Shown here in pieces: positions 1-9,616 of a stretch of 64,000 nt of DNA. Source of the stretch: Variimorphobacter saccharofermentans (lineage in GTDB: Bacteria; Bacillota; Clostridia; Lachnospirales; Lachnospiraceae). The position numbers were made by a program, and so were the translations under genes. Numbering within the stretch: position 1 is the first letter of the stretch; each line of letters starts with the position of its first letter. The notes under the pieces were generated by a model. That model saw only the letters and a list, made by a program, of their open reading frames with translations. It ran no database searches and was not told the DNA's origin. Location: NCBI RefSeq assembly GCF_014174405.1, contig NZ_JACEGA010000001.1:1176001-1240000 (forward strand), given 5' to 3'.

Positions 1-65
1 ACAATCTCAGGTTTATTACTCGGCATATAGAACTCTTTGTATTCTTTCTTATAATCAAATGCCAT
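1..65 (-). CDS. GyrI-like domain protein, N-terminal fragment
   Basis: The minus strand carries an ATG at 65-63 preceded by an AAAGGAG ribosome binding site, and the first 21 codons read on to the window edge. The N-terminus (MAFDYKKEYKEFYMP...) resembles the usual start of GyrI-like small-molecule-binding proteins found beside MerR or AraC regulators. Only the start is visible, so the family assignment rests on this short stretch. It lies about 60 nt downstream of the ClbS/DfsB-like gene on the same strand and may be co-transcribed with it. Confidence 0.5.
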   Translation of the reverse strand, partial: MAFDYKKEYKEFYMPSNKPEI

Positions 66-126
66 CACTACTACTCCTTTCAAAATCAACCTTTGTGAGT
101 GCCTTCGTTATCATGTGTATCAGCTG

Positions 127-666
127 TTAATGTATACAATTCTTCTGATGTGCTTTTATTTTCTTTATCGCCCAATCGTAATGACTACTTGTTACACTAA
201 TGAAATAACTGCCAATACAACTGCCGCCTACCCAAGGATAATAAGTATTCGTAAATAATTCCTCCTGGGAGAATGTGTCAAGCGCTTCCATTACTTTTTT
301 ATGAGAATTCTTAAATCTATCAAGGGCTTCTTCCTCAGAAATATTCTGGTTACGATGATAGAAAACCATATTCATATCTCCATATGTTTTCCAGTTATAT
401 CCCTCCATCAGAAACGGCTTACTGCTTCCATCCTCCCGATTTTTAATCCAATTCAAGAGCAGTAGATGCCATTCATTCAAGTGCATCAGTACATCTCTAA
501 GATTTTTATCGCGATTCCAGTGTGCTTCCTTTTTCTTTTCATCGGCAGCAAAGTCATAGCTGATCTTTTTCTCATTCTCAGTTCTATTTTCTATCAAACC
601 GAGTAATTTTTCATAATATGTTCTTGCAGCTAATATTAATGCTTCTTTATTTTTTGGTCTTGACAT
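127..666 (-). CDS. ClbS/DfsB family four-helix bundle protein
   Basis: This 179-aa protein matches the ClbS/DfsB (DUF1706) family by its overall pattern: an N-terminal MSRPKNKEAL start, a central 'LRDVLMHLNEWHLLLLNW' helix with the family His/Trp residues, and a C-terminal 'SSHYDWAIKKI' helix. In the characterised member ClbS the protein protects against the DNA-damaging metabolite colibactin; most clostridial members are uncharacterised and belong to the DinB-like superfamily. A GAGTAGGAGGAAAC-type site precedes the start. No toxin biosynthesis genes are visible here, so a role in resistance is only a family-based guess. Confidence 0.8.
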   Translation of the reverse strand: MSRPKNKEALILAARTYYEKLLGLIENRTENEKKISYDFAADEKKKEAHWNRDKNLRDVLMHLNEWHLLLLNWIKNREDGSSKPFLMEGYNWKTYGDMNMVFYHRNQNISEEEALDRFKNSHKKVMEALDTFSQEELFTNTYYPWVGGSCIGSYFISVTSSHYDWAIKKIKAHQKNCIH

Positions 667-796
667 ATGTTTCCTCCTACTCTGTTAAGAAACCAGAATT
701 AATAAGGCATCATTTCGAATTAGAAATATAGCAGATCCTCTGGTTCCGTTCATCATGCAATCCTTTTATCTATTCTTACCTTATCATACCATAATA

Positions 797-820
797 AATA
801 TGACACCTGCATGTCATATT
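797..820. promoter_or_regulatory. Operator-like dyad upstream of clbS-like gene
   Basis: Half-sites AATATGACA and TGTCATATT form a perfect 9-bp dyad around a 6-bp spacer. On the minus strand a TATGAT-like -10 lies just downstream, so the dyad sits where a repressor or activator would control the ClbS-like gene. The cognate regulator is not in the window. Confidence 0.4.
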
Positions 821-911
821 TATATTATCTTTATTAAGACAATAAAAACTACAAATCCCCGCTCATAGCTGGTAGATCAATTGTTTTTATCAATTCATTA
901 AGCCACAGACA

Positions 912-1123
912 GGATAAGAGGGCTCATTCATAGGGAGGTGTAGGCAGTACCGTAAAACAATTAGCCTATTTTCGAGAGAGTTTCTGCATACTAGTTCGTT
1001 TCGCGAGCGACTGACGCAATTATTAAGGAGGAGCGAAACGTAATAGACGAATGCAGAAACTCCCGAAAATAGAGCGTGTTTTATGGTACTGCCTACACCT
1101 CCCGCAAACGAGCCCTCTTATCC
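912..1123. repeat. 212-nt imperfect inverted repeat
   Basis: The outer arms GGATAAGAGGGCTC and GAGCCCTCTTATCC are exactly complementary. They are followed inward by complementary blocks around 933-951 and 1084-1103, TAAAACA/TGTTTTA, CTATTTTCG/CGAAAATAG and GTTTCTGCAT/ATGCAGAAAC, and then by GTTTCGC/GCGAAAC near the apex. The whole can fold into a hairpin about 90 bp long. It has no reading frame and no transposase. It may be a MITE-like element or a strong transcription barrier upstream of the fab operon. Confidence 0.8.
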
Positions 1124-1153
1124 GTCCCTCGGTAACTAAATGAAAAATTTAAC

Positions 1154-1198
1154 TTGACATTTATACTGCTTTCATTTATATTTTGATTATCAAAATAT
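1154..1198 (+). promoter_or_regulatory. fab operon promoter with FabT-type operator
   Basis: TTGACA (1154-1159) and TATATT (1177-1182) are separated by 17 bp. A perfect 21-bp palindrome, half-sites ATATTTTGA and TCAAAATAT around TTA (1178-1198), overlaps the -10 and start region. This matches the TTTGA-N-TATCAAA type box bound by FabT in streptococci and lactococci. The MarR gene directly downstream is therefore probably autoregulated and represses the operon when long-chain acyl-ACP is abundant. Confidence 0.8.
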
Positions 1199-1233
1199 TT
1201 GCAATGCAAAGCATATGCTTAGGAGAGAAGCAC

Positions 1234-1686
1234 ATGAATGATAAACTGATTGAAATTAACAAGATGCTCGTAGAGGTTTACGATGACATTATGCATATAG
1301 AAGAATATTCGATAAAGCAGGGCTCATTCCGTGATTTATCGATAACCGAAATTCATACCATAGAGGCAATTGGTCTATATGGTTCTAAAACCATGTCCGA
1401 GGTGGCAACAGCACTGGAGATTACGATGGGAACATTAACAATAGCCATTGATAAACTGATTAAGAAGGGTTATGTAGAACGAAGCCGTAGTAATACGGAT
1501 CGACGCATTGTGAATGTGAGCTTAACCAAGCGGGGGAAGCTGGCATATCGTATCCATGAGAAATTCCATTTGGATATGGTAAAGGCCATTATGCTGGATT
1601 TTAATGAACAAGAGGAAGAAGTGCTGCTGACAGCCCTTAGAAAGTTAAATTATCACCTTAAGGATATCTATCTGAATAAAGAATAA
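1234..1686 (+). CDS. fabT: MarR-family regulator of fatty acid synthesis, FabT-like
   Basis: This 150-aa winged-helix protein begins at ATG 1234, chosen over an upstream TTG because AGGAG lies 8 nt before it. The core 'SVTEIHTIEAIG...TMSEVATALEITMGTLTIAIDKLIKKGYVERSRSNTDRRIV' layout is the MarR wing-helix pattern with the DRR wing at about residue 90. (The pieces are abbreviated.) It heads the fab/acc cluster as FabT does in streptococci, and its promoter carries a FabT-type palindrome. In known FabT proteins acyl-ACP is the corepressor. Function is inferred from position, family and operator together. Confidence 0.85.
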   Translation: MNDKLIEINKMLVEVYDDIMHIEEYSIKQGSFRDLSITEIHTIEAIGLYGSKTMSEVATALEITMGTLTIAIDKLIKKGYVERSRSNTDRRIVNVSLTKRGKLAYRIHEKFHLDMVKAIMLDFNEQEEEVLLTALRKLNYHLKDIYLNKE

Positions 1687-1796
1687 GACGTTATTGAGAC
1701 TATTTGCTTCCAGGCGATTGCTAAACGCTCTGTGATAGACATGAATATGTAGTAACCTGGCTCGGATAGTTTGCAAAAAGTGAGGAGGACTCCTAG

Positions 1797-2774
1797 ATGA
1801 GACATGCGATAATCATTGGTACTGGAAGTTATGTACCTGAAAATATAATGACAAATGATGATATGGCAAAGCTGGTGGATACCAGCGACGAATGGATTGC
1901 ATCCCGGACGGGTATAAGGGCCAGAAGGATATCCACTGGTGAGAATACATCGGACTTGGCATATAAGGCTGCAAATAAAGCACTGCAAAATGCCAATATA
2001 GAAGCCAGGGAACTGGATTTAATAATCTGTGCTACTATCACTCCGGATTCTTTTATGCCTTCCGTAGCCTGCATTGTTCAGGAACGGCTTGGAGCAGCGA
2101 ATGCTGCTGCCTTTGATCTGACTGCCGCGTGTACGGGATTGATCTATGGGATGGCATCCGCTACTGCGTTCATTGAAAGTGGAATGTATAAGAATATTAT
2201 GATAATCGGAGCGGAAACAATATCAAAGGCACTGGATTGGACTGATCGATCAACCTGTGTGTTATTCGGAGACGGTGCCGGAGCGGTGGTAATGCAGGCT
2301 TCCGATGTCAATAATGGAGTCATGGCAGTTCATCTGGTGAGTGACGGAAGTAAACAGGATTACTTATGTCTTCCCGCATTTGAATTAACTAATCCGTATA
2401 TTCCACGAAAGGATGATTATAAGCCGACTATTTCCATGAAGGGGCAGGAGGTCTTTAAGTTCGCAGTTCGTAGCATTACGGATCATATTAAGGTTGTACT
2501 GGAGAAAGCATCCTTGAGGGAAGAGGATATTAAATATATTGTTACACATCAGGCAAATTGCAGAATAATTGAGCATGCAGCCAGAACCTCAGGGATTACG
2601 ATTGATAAGTTCTTTATCAATATAGATCGATATGCCAATACATCAGCAGCAACCATTGGAATTGCATTGGATGAAATGGTGGAAAAGAACCTGCTGCAAT
2701 CCGGTGACAAGGTTATACTTGTCGGATTTGGCGCAGGTATGACAAGTGGAGCCATTCTGGTTGAATGGAATTAA
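1797..2774 (+). CDS. fabH: 3-oxoacyl-ACP synthase III (FabH)
   Basis: FabH starts fatty acid chains by condensing acetyl-CoA (or a branched acyl-CoA) with malonyl-ACP. The 325-aa length is typical. The active-site Cys is C112 in 'DLTAACTGLIYG', the His lies in 'VTHQANCRII' and the Asn in 'RYANTSAATI', giving the Cys-His-Asn triad, and a glycine-rich 'GFGAGMTSGA' closes the fold. GAGGAGG stands 8 nt before the ATG. It is 110 nt downstream of fabT and upstream of acpP. Confidence 0.96.
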   Translation: MRHAIIIGTGSYVPENIMTNDDMAKLVDTSDEWIASRTGIRARRISTGENTSDLAYKAANKALQNANIEARELDLIICATITPDSFMPSVACIVQERLGAANAAAFDLTAACTGLIYGMASATAFIESGMYKNIMIIGAETISKALDWTDRSTCVLFGDGAGAVVMQASDVNNGVMAVHLVSDGSKQDYLCLPAFELTNPYIPRKDDYKPTISMKGQEVFKFAVRSITDHIKVVLEKASLREEDIKYIVTHQANCRIIEHAARTSGITIDKFFINIDRYANTSAATIGIALDEMVEKNLLQSGDKVILVGFGAGMTSGAILVEWN

Positions 2775-2917
2775 ATTCACATGTTTTGGGTGTTACCCTT
2801 GAATATAGAAACATGATAGGGAAGGCTGCTTCCCAATACTAAGAAAATATTTCATTATAAAATAGGTTAGGGAGGCATGTCCTCCTGTAACGAAATTATC
2901 TTAAGGAGGATCATATT

Positions 2918-3154
2918 ATGGATTTCGACAAAATTAAAGAGGTAGTTGCAGAACAGTTAGGCGTTGATGTCGCTGAGCTGACAAAGGAAACATCCTTAAA
3001 GGATGATTTAAATGCAGATTCCTTAGATCTATTCCAAATCATAATGTCATTAGAGGAAGAATTCGGTATTGAAATTCCTACTGAGGATACAGAGAACATC
3101 AATACAATTGGTGACATTGAAGAATATTTGAATAAGAGAAGTGAAGAAGCATAA
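2918..3154 (+). CDS. acpP: Acyl carrier protein
   Basis: A 78-aa acidic protein with the phosphopantetheine site 'NADSLDLF', Ser35. It carries the growing acyl chain for the fab enzymes encoded around it. AAGGAGGA precedes the ATG. The 143-nt gap after fabH contains a small GGGAAGGCTGCTTCCC hairpin that could tune downstream expression, since ACP is needed in larger amounts than the enzymes. Confidence 0.97.
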   Translation: MDFDKIKEVVAEQLGVDVAELTKETSLKDDLNADSLDLFQIIMSLEEEFGIEIPTEDTENINTIGDIEEYLNKRSEEA

Positions 3155-3176
3155 AGAAAATCAGAAGGAAAAGGGA

Positions 3177-3264
3177 TGTTGTAAAATGAAGTATTCGGGA
3201 ATATGGCTTGCTTTCGACAATGGATTATCGTAAGACATAATCCTGGTTAATACATTTTGCAACA
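3177..3264. repeat. Inverted repeat where fabK is normally found
   Basis: TGTTGTAAAATG (3177-3188) pairs with CATTTTGCAACA (3253-3264). A nested hairpin GGATTAT/ATAATCC lies at 3222-3243. The right end (TTGCAACAGACC) is the same as the right end of the element at 10418-10486, so the two may belong to one small repeat family. The element sits in the 212-nt gap between acpP and fabD. Confidence 0.6.
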
Positions 3265-3366
3265 GACCCCTACCTTACTAAGATAAGTAAGATGGAAGAA
3301 ACATTTAATGATAGAGAAATGAAAGGGAACTAAGCTATATCTAAAGTATTCTGGAACGGGGGAACT

Positions 3367-4308
3367 ATGATTAAGACAGCTTTTATTTTTGCAGGCCAAG
3401 GGGCTCAATATATTGGAATGGGAAAAGAGCTTTATGATTTCTTTCCTGTCTGTAAGAAAACCTTTGAGGAAGCAAGCAATGCTCTTCATATGGATCTTAC
3501 TAATCTGATCTTTCAGGGACGTAAAGAAGACCTGGATTTAACAGAGAATACACAGCCTGCAGTTGTTACCACATCAATTGCTGCGTATCGTGCCATAACG
3601 GAGTATGGTATTATTCCGGATGTAGTTGCAGGACTTAGTCTTGGAGAATATTCTGCCTTAACAGCAAGTGGAGTATTCACTCTGGAGCAAGTGGTTCCAC
3701 TTGTGAGAAAAAGAGGACAATATATGCAGGAAGCGGTTCCACAAGGTATTGGAAAGATGAGTGCGATCCTGGGATTATCGGAGGATAAGGTAAGAGAAGC
3801 CTGTACAGAAGCAAGTGCTCTGGGAATTGTAGAGCCTGCGAACTTTAACTGCCCAGGACAGATAGTGATTGGAGGCGAGATACAAGCAGTGGATGAAGCT
3901 GCACGCCTGACTAAGGAAAAAGGAGCAATGAAAGCGATTGATTTGTCGGTAAGTGCACCCTTTCATACCTCAATGCTAAAACCAGCAGCGGACAAATTAC
4001 GAAATGAGTTGGAGCCGATGAAACTTGGTACGCTGGCAATACCTCTGGTTTGCAATGTAAATGCAGATATCGTGAGTCAAAGTGATGAGGTTAAAAACTT
4101 ATTGTATCAACAGGTTATGAGCAGTGTATTATGGGAACAGTCAATCCGCAGAATGCTTCAAATGGGTGTACGTAACTTTGTTGAAATCGGACCGGGTAAA
4201 ACCTTATCCGGCTTTGTAAGAAAGATAGAACGCGGACTTGGGATTTATAATGTTGAAGATATGGCTTCCCTGGAGGCAACGGTCTCAGCCCTTAAGTCTG
4301 GAATATAG
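3367..4308 (+). CDS. fabD: Malonyl-CoA:ACP transacylase (FabD)
   Basis: FabD moves malonate from CoA to ACP. The 313-aa protein has the 'GQGAQ' oxyanion motif near the N-terminus, the nucleophile Ser91 in 'GLSLGEYSAL' and the catalytic His in 'SAPFHTSML' at about residue 200. It begins at ATG 3367 behind GGGGGAAC. It is 14 nt upstream of fabG and clearly co-transcribed with it. Confidence 0.95.
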   Translation: MIKTAFIFAGQGAQYIGMGKELYDFFPVCKKTFEEASNALHMDLTNLIFQGRKEDLDLTENTQPAVVTTSIAAYRAITEYGIIPDVVAGLSLGEYSALTASGVFTLEQVVPLVRKRGQYMQEAVPQGIGKMSAILGLSEDKVREACTEASALGIVEPANFNCPGQIVIGGEIQAVDEAARLTKEKGAMKAIDLSVSAPFHTSMLKPAADKLRNELEPMKLGTLAIPLVCNVNADIVSQSDEVKNLLYQQVMSSVLWEQSIRRMLQMGVRNFVEIGPGKTLSGFVRKIERGLGIYNVEDMASLEATVSALKSGI

Positions 4309-4322
4309 AGAGGAATTATAAT

Positions 4323-5063
4323 ATGCTAAATGGAAAGATTGCGGTGGTAACCGGAGCAGGGAGAGGAATTGGAAGAGCAATTGCTTTACAATTTGCAGAA
4401 TATGGTGCGAAGGTTGTACTGAACTATCGAAGCAGTATTAATCAAGTAGAAGAGCTACTGTCAACCATCAGGAATGCAGGAGGCGATGCCATAGCAGTTC
4501 AGGCAGATATCAGCAGTGAGACGGATGTTAAAAGGCTGGTTGAGGAAGCAATCAAGCAATATGGAAGAATAGATATCTTGGTTAATAATGCAGGAATCAC
4601 CAAGGATAATCTAATTCTAAAGATGACAGAAGCCGATTTTATGAATGTGATTGATATTAATCTTAAAGGAGCATTCCTCTGTACAAAACATGTTTCAACT
4701 GTTATGCTAAAGCAGAGAAGTGGAAAAATAATTAATATATCATCAGTTATTGGAATTGCGGGTAATGTGGGTCAGGCCAATTATGCTGCCTCGAAAGCTG
4801 GTTTGATTGGTTTGACGAAGGCAGTGGCTAAGGAACTCGGGTCCCGTGGTATTACTGTCAATGCCATTGCGCCAGGTTTTATTGAAACCGATATGACGGA
4901 GCAATTATCAGAGAAAGTTAAAGAAGCATCACTAGCCAGTATTCCATTAAAACGTTATGGAAAAGTAGATGAAGTTGCGAGCGCAGTTAGCTTTTTAGCA
5001 TCGGATGCAGCAAACTATATCACCGGTCAAGTTCTTCAGGTTGACGGTGGTATGGTGATGTAG
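4323..5063 (+). CDS. fabG: 3-oxoacyl-ACP reductase (FabG)
   Basis: A 246-aa short-chain dehydrogenase that reduces 3-ketoacyl-ACP with NADPH. The cofactor motif GAGRGIG is at residues 11-17, 'NNAG' follows, and the catalytic Ser-Tyr-Lys are in 'NISSVIG' and 'YAASKAG'. The C-terminus 'GQVLQVDGGMVM' is the classical FabG end. AGGAATT-type ribosome binding site; the next gene's ribosome binding site starts right after its stop codon. Confidence 0.96.
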   Translation: MLNGKIAVVTGAGRGIGRAIALQFAEYGAKVVLNYRSSINQVEELLSTIRNAGGDAIAVQADISSETDVKRLVEEAIKQYGRIDILVNNAGITKDNLILKMTEADFMNVIDINLKGAFLCTKHVSTVMLKQRSGKIINISSVIGIAGNVGQANYAASKAGLIGLTKAVAKELGSRGITVNAIAPGFIETDMTEQLSEKVKEASLASIPLKRYGKVDEVASAVSFLASDAANYITGQVLQVDGGMVM

Positions 5064-5076
5064 AATGGAGGTAAAA

Positions 5077-6315
5077 ATGAATCATAGAGTAGTTGTTACC
5101 GGAATGGGTGCAATCACTCCAATCGGTAATTCAGTTGAAGAGTTTTTTAATAATGCAATGGCCGGCACATGTGGAGTGGATTTTATTAACTCCTTTGACA
5201 CAGAAGCATTCGCTGTAAAAATAGCAGCTCAGGTCAAAGATTTTGATCCGAAGAATTATATGGATGCCAAGGATGCCAGAAGAATGGACCGCTTTTCTCA
5301 ATTTGCTGTAGCTGCAGCAAAGGAAGCAATCGAGGATTCTGGTATTGATTTGGATAAGGTGAATCGGGATCGCTTCGGTGTAATCGTTGGTTCCGGTATT
5401 GGTGGCATTGATAATATTGAAAAAGAAGCAAAGACATTGTTCGATAAAGGCCCAAAGCGTGTTAATCCATTGTTTATTCCGATGATTATCACGAATATGG
5501 CAGCAGGAAATATAGCGATTAAATATGGTGCAAGAGGAGTATGCACCAATATTGTAACGGCCTGTGCCACCGGTGGACATTGTATTGGAGAGGCTTTCCG
5601 CAGTATTAAGCATGGATATTCGGATATCATTCTTGCAGGAGGAACGGAGAGCTCTATTACGCCTTTGGCAGTGGCAGGCTTTTCATCGCTGACAGCATTA
5701 TCAACCAGCAAAGATCCTAAGAGAGCATCCATACCTTTTGACAAGGAAAGGGATGGTTTTGTAATAGGAGAAGGAGCCGGTGTACTGGTACTGGAGCAGT
5801 ATGAGCATGCCGTAGCGCGCGGAGCGAAAATCTATGCAGAAGTAGTAGGATATGGTGCAACCTGTGATGCATATCACATCACATCACCGATTCCGGAAGG
5901 GGATGGCGGAGCAGCTGCCATGACGCTGGCAATGGAGGAAGCGGGTATTACATCGAAAGAGATTTCCTACATCAATGCTCATGGAACAAGTACACCACCG
6001 AATGATCGTACAGAGACGGCAGCAATCAAGACCGCTATGGGTGAAGTTGCTTACAATATACCGATTAGCTCGACGAAGTCCATGATTGGACATTTGCTGG
6101 GAGCTGCTGGTGCAGTGGAAGCAATTGCATGCATCAAAGCTATGGAAAAGAGCTTTATACCGGCTACCATAGGATATCAGGTACCGGATGAGGAATGCGA
6201 TTTGGATTACGTACCGAATGTTGGACGCAAGGCAAAGCTTAATTACACTATGTCCAATTCTCTTGGTTTTGGTGGGCATAATGTTACTTTGATATTTAAG
6301 GACGTGGAGGTATAA
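5077..6315 (+). CDS. fabF: 3-oxoacyl-ACP synthase II (FabF)
   Basis: The elongating condensing enzyme, 412 aa from ATG 5077. An in-frame ATG at 5065 is rejected because GGAGG at 5067-5071 is the ribosome binding site for 5077. Active-site Cys163 lies in '[14 protein letters not shown]' and the two His in '[11 protein letters not shown]' and '[11 protein letters not shown]'. It extends acyl-ACP with malonyl-ACP. It ends 2 nt before accB. Confidence 0.95.
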   Translation: MNHRVVVTGMGAITPIGNSVEEFFNNAMAGTCGVDFINSFDTEAFAVKIAAQVKDFDPKNYMDAKDARRMDRFSQFAVAAAKEAIEDSGIDLDKVNRDRFGVIVGSGIGGIDNIEKEAKTLFDKGPKRVNPLFIPMIITNMAAGNIAIKYGARGVCTNIVTACATGGHCIGEAFRSIKHGYSDIILAGGTESSITPLAVAGFSSLTALSTSKDPKRASIPFDKERDGFVIGEGAGVLVLEQYEHAVARGAKIYAEVVGYGATCDAYHITSPIPEGDGGAAAMTLAMEEAGITSKEISYINAHGTSTPPNDRTETAAIKTAMGEVAYNIPISSTKSMIGHLLGAAGAVEAIACIKAMEKSFIPATIGYQVPDEECDLDYVPNVGRKAKLNYTMSNSLGFGGHNVTLIFKDVEV

Positions 6316-6317
6316 AC

Positions 6318-6806
6318 GTGGACTATAAGGTTATTCTTAATTTGATGAAGGAAATGAATCGTACTGATCTGACAAAGCTTGAGATAGAACAAGAGGGTGT
6401 ACGCATTTGCATGGAAAAATCAAATACGCTTGTTACTGTGGCACAGCCAGCATTACCGCAGGTAACAGTAAATTCAGCGGTAGCTGCACCGGTAGGACAG
6501 CAGCCAGTGGAAGCAAATACAACCTCTGAATCAGGTGGAAGCACGGTAGCAGAAAAATCAGAAGAGTTCACCGGCAAGAAATTGGTATCTCCCATGGTTG
6601 GAACCTTTTATGCACAGCCATCACCGGATAAGCCACCCTTTGTTAAGGTTGGTGATAAAGTAAAGAAAGGACAGACAATTTGCATTATCGAGGCAATGAA
6701 GCTGATGAATGAGATTGAAAGCGAATATGATGGTGAAATTGTTAAGGTATTGGTAAACAATGAGGATATGGTAGAGTTTGGTCAACCATTGTTCCTGATT
6801 AAATAA
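6318..6806 (+). CDS. accB: Biotin carboxyl carrier protein of acetyl-CoA carboxylase
   Basis: This 162-aa protein starts with GTG at 6318, with GGAGG 8 nt upstream. The C-terminal biotinyl domain has the 'EAMKLMNE' motif with the biotinylated Lys128, and the middle (about 40-85) is a flexible Ala/Pro/Ser-rich linker. It shuttles carboxyl groups between AccC and AccA/AccD, both encoded downstream. Confidence 0.96.
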   Translation: MDYKVILNLMKEMNRTDLTKLEIEQEGVRICMEKSNTLVTVAQPALPQVTVNSAVAAPVGQQPVEANTTSESGGSTVAEKSEEFTGKKLVSPMVGTFYAQPSPDKPPFVKVGDKVKKGQTICIIEAMKLMNEIESEYDGEIVKVLVNNEDMVEFGQPLFLIK

Positions 6807-6877
6807 GAAATACTGATGAACTCAGCCTGCTACAAAGCAGTGTAAGGCAGGAATTGAAGAAAGGAATGACTGTTCGT

Positions 6878-7300
6878 ATGTTAAATATAGATGAGATACA
6901 AAAAATACTTCCTCATAGACCACCTTTTTTGCTAGTTGACCGTGTAGAGGAACTGGAGCCAGGAATACGAGCTACTGGCAAGAAATGTGTTACAATGAAT
7001 GAACCATATTTTCAGGGACATTTTCCCGGAAAAGCAGTCATGCCCGGCGTCATCATTCTGGAATCCCTGGCTCAAGTGGGAGCAATCTGTATGCTCACGG
7101 TAGAAGGAAATGAAGGTAAAATAGTACTATTCGGGGGAATGGATAAGGTAAGGTTCAAGCGTCAGGTGCTTCCCGGAGATGTATTAACACTGAAGGTGGA
7201 GATCAGTAAAAGCAAAGGTAATTTTGGTGTTGGAACAGCTATCGCTTATGTAGACGATCAGGTCGCTGTTGAGGCTACACTTACCTTTGCTATTGAATAA
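6878..7300 (+). CDS. fabZ: 3-hydroxyacyl-ACP dehydratase (FabZ)
   Basis: Hotdog-fold dehydratase, 140 aa from ATG 6878, giving the usual 'MLNIDEIQKILPHRPPFLLVD' style N-terminus. In-frame ATG 6866 and TTG 6854 are possible alternative starts. Catalytic His48 lies in 'GHFPGKAVMPGV' and Glu62 in 'LESLAQ'. It dehydrates 3-hydroxyacyl-ACP to the enoyl form. The enzyme for the next step, the enoyl reductase, is not encoded in this cluster. Confidence 0.94.
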   Translation: MLNIDEIQKILPHRPPFLLVDRVEELEPGIRATGKKCVTMNEPYFQGHFPGKAVMPGVIILESLAQVGAICMLTVEGNEGKIVLFGGMDKVRFKRQVLPGDVLTLKVEISKSKGNFGVGTAIAYVDDQVAVEATLTFAIE

Positions 7301-7338
7301 GTAAATCGATTATCGGATATAGATTAAGGAGAATTGCG

Positions 7339-8673
7339 ATGTTTAAGAAAATACTAATTGCAAATAGAGGAGAAATCGCAGTCAGAATCATCCGTGCCTG
7401 TAGGGAAATGGACATTGAGACAGTGGCAGTTTATTCCGAAGCGGATAAAGAAGCACTTCATGTAATGTTAGCAGATGAAGCGGTATGTATTGGTCCGGCT
7501 AAATCAAAGGACAGCTATCTGAATATGCAGAATATCATAAGTGCAACCGTACTTACTGGAGCAACCGCAATCCATCCAGGATTTGGATTTTTATCTGAAA
7601 ATAGTTCCTTTGCCAGAATGTGCGAGGATTGTAATATTACCTTTATCGGTCCCAAGGCGGATACCATTGACTTACTGGGTAACAAATCCAAGGCAAAAGA
7701 AACTATGAAAAATGCCGGAGTACCTGTAATTCCTGGTTCCGATGGGGAAGTAGAGACCGCAAAGGAAGCCCTTGAGCTTGCGAATAAAATTGGCTATCCG
7801 GTTATGCTGAAGGCATCTGCTGGAGGCGGCGGTAAGGGAATGAGAGCAGTCTATAACCCGGAAGATTTAGAAAAGCTATTTACATCAGCGAAGGCAGAAG
7901 CAAAGGCGGCTTTTGGTGATGATAAGTTATATATGGAAAAACTAATTATTAACCCGAAACATATAGAGGTTCAAATACTTGCTGATAGCTATGGCAATGT
8001 AGTACACCTTGGAGAAAGAGACTGCTCCGTACAACGTCGTAATCAGAAAATGATGGAAGAGTCGCCATCGGCGGTTATGTCTCCTGAGCTTCGAGATAAG
8101 ATGGGTATGGCAGCCGTTAGGGCAGCACAAGCTACTGGCTATGTCAATGCCGGAACCATTGAATTTCTATTGGATCGAGATGGTAACTATTATTTTATGG
8201 AAATGAATACCCGTATTCAGGTCGAGCATCCTGTAACCGAGATGGTAACTGGGATCGATATGATCAAGGAGCAGCTTCGAATTGCCAGTGGAGAGAGGAT
8301 GCCCTATCGACAAGAGGACATAATATTTAAAGGCCATGCCATTGAATGCAGAATCAATGCAGAGGATCCCTCAAAAGGGTTTATGCCCTGTCCCGGACGC
8401 GTGGAAAATGTGTTGTTTCCGGGAGGCTTTGGAGTCCGTGTAGATAGTGCACTATATCCAGGGTATGTGATACCTCCCTGTTATGATTCCATGCTGGCTA
8501 AAGTAATTGCCTATGGAAGAGACAGAGATGAAGCGATTCAGCGTATGAAGCGTGCCTTATCGGAGCTAATTATTGACGGAATTCAGACGAATATCGAGTA
8601 TCAATATGAGCTTCTGGAACGAGAAGAGATTATTACCGGAAACTATCATACTGGACTAATTGAGGGTAAGTAG
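7339..8673 (+). CDS. accC: Biotin carboxylase subunit of acetyl-CoA carboxylase
   Basis: A 444-aa ATP-grasp enzyme that carboxylates the biotin on AccB. It has the N-terminal '[16 protein letters not shown]' domain, the glycine-rich ATP loop 'GGGGKGMR', and '[15 protein letters not shown]' with catalytic Glu and Arg. TAAGGAGA precedes the ATG. Length and motifs are complete. Confidence 0.97.
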   Translation: MFKKILIANRGEIAVRIIRACREMDIETVAVYSEADKEALHVMLADEAVCIGPAKSKDSYLNMQNIISATVLTGATAIHPGFGFLSENSSFARMCEDCNITFIGPKADTIDLLGNKSKAKETMKNAGVPVIPGSDGEVETAKEALELANKIGYPVMLKASAGGGGKGMRAVYNPEDLEKLFTSAKAEAKAAFGDDKLYMEKLIINPKHIEVQILADSYGNVVHLGERDCSVQRRNQKMMEESPSAVMSPELRDKMGMAAVRAAQATGYVNAGTIEFLLDRDGNYYFMEMNTRIQVEHPVTEMVTGIDMIKEQLRIASGERMPYRQEDIIFKGHAIECRINAEDPSKGFMPCPGRVENVLFPGGFGVRVDSALYPGYVIPPCYDSMLAKVIAYGRDRDEAIQRMKRALSELIIDGIQTNIEYQYELLEREEIITGNYHTGLIEGK

Positions 8674-8677
8674 AGCT

Positions 8678-9574
8678 ATGAATAGAAACCCATTTAAATC
8701 TAAGAAATATGCTACATCGAAGATTTATCGTGCTAGACCTCAGGATATTGAACGTACGGAGGAAGAACGCCCGAATGTACCACAGGGTATTATGACCAAG
8801 TGCCCGAAGTGCGGTAAAGTTATATATACAAAATTACTATTAAAGAATTTTAAGCGTTGTGATGAATGTGGCTATAACTTTAAGGTTTCAGCAAATGAGC
8901 GGTTTGCTATGATACTGGATGAAGGCGAATTATTTGAATTAGATGCGCATATTACTACAAAGGATCCATTACAATTCCCTGGTTACGGTGATAAGTTAAT
9001 TAGGACACAAACCCAGACAGGTCTTGTGGATGGTATCGTTACGGGTAAGGGGAAGATAGACGGACTTCCGGTGATGCTTGGAGTAATGGACTCTGCCTTT
9101 TTTATGGGAAGTATGGGAACAGTAATCGGTGAGAAATTAACCAGGTTGTTTGAAAGAGCAACGAAGGAAAGGTTACCAGTTATTGTATTTACTGCTTCCG
9201 GTGGCGCTCGTATGCAGGAGGGAATATTTTCGCTTATGCAGATGGCAAAGGTTAGTGCAGCGGTGGCAAAGCACAGTGAAGCAGGGCTATTGTATGTGAC
9301 CGTATTGACAGATCCTACGACGGGCGGAGTGACTGCCAGCTTTGCGATGCTTGGAGACATCATCCTGGCTGAACCAGGTGCTTTAATTGGATTTGCCGGT
9401 CCCAGAGTAATTGAGCAAACCATTGGGCAGAAGCTTCCGGAAGGCTTTCAGCGAGCAGAATTTTTGCTGGAACATGGCTTTGTTGATCAGATTGTTTCCA
9501 GGGATCAGCTGAAGCAAACCTTAGGGAATATTATTCGTTTGCATTCTACGGCTCATCAGGGTTCAGCAGAATAA
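8678..9574 (+). CDS. accD: Acetyl-CoA carboxylase carboxyltransferase beta subunit
   Basis: Starts at ATG 8678 (298 aa), 4 nt after the accC stop; an upstream in-frame TTG at 8660 would overlap accC and is less likely. A four-Cys zinc ribbon (CPKCGK ... CDECGY) occupies about residues 43-65, followed by the crotonase-like carboxyltransferase fold with 'SGGARMQEG' and the '[11 protein letters not shown]' signature. It pairs with AccA to transfer the carboxyl group to acetyl-CoA. Confidence 0.96.
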   Translation: MNRNPFKSKKYATSKIYRARPQDIERTEEERPNVPQGIMTKCPKCGKVIYTKLLLKNFKRCDECGYNFKVSANERFAMILDEGELFELDAHITTKDPLQFPGYGDKLIRTQTQTGLVDGIVTGKGKIDGLPVMLGVMDSAFFMGSMGTVIGEKLTRLFERATKERLPVIVFTASGGARMQEGIFSLMQMAKVSAAVAKHSEAGLLYVTVLTDPTTGGVTASFAMLGDIILAEPGALIGFAGPRVIEQTIGQKLPEGFQRAEFLLEHGFVDQIVSRDQLKQTLGNIIRLHSTAHQGSAE

Positions 9575-9616
9575 TCAGAAATTGATTGCCTGCAAGTTAG
9601 GCGGATGGAGGCTGTT

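Larger units (their letters stand above)
667..1233. other. Intergenic region between clbS-like gene and fabT
   Basis: This 567-nt stretch holds no convincing gene. It contains the upstream region of the minus-strand ClbS-like gene with an operator-like dyad (797-820), a long inverted repeat (912-1123), and the fabT promoter and operator (1154-1198). Confidence 0.6.

Noticed and set aside
1668..2074. Minus-strand reading frames over fabH and its leader
   Set aside because: Shadows of the strongly supported fabH frame.
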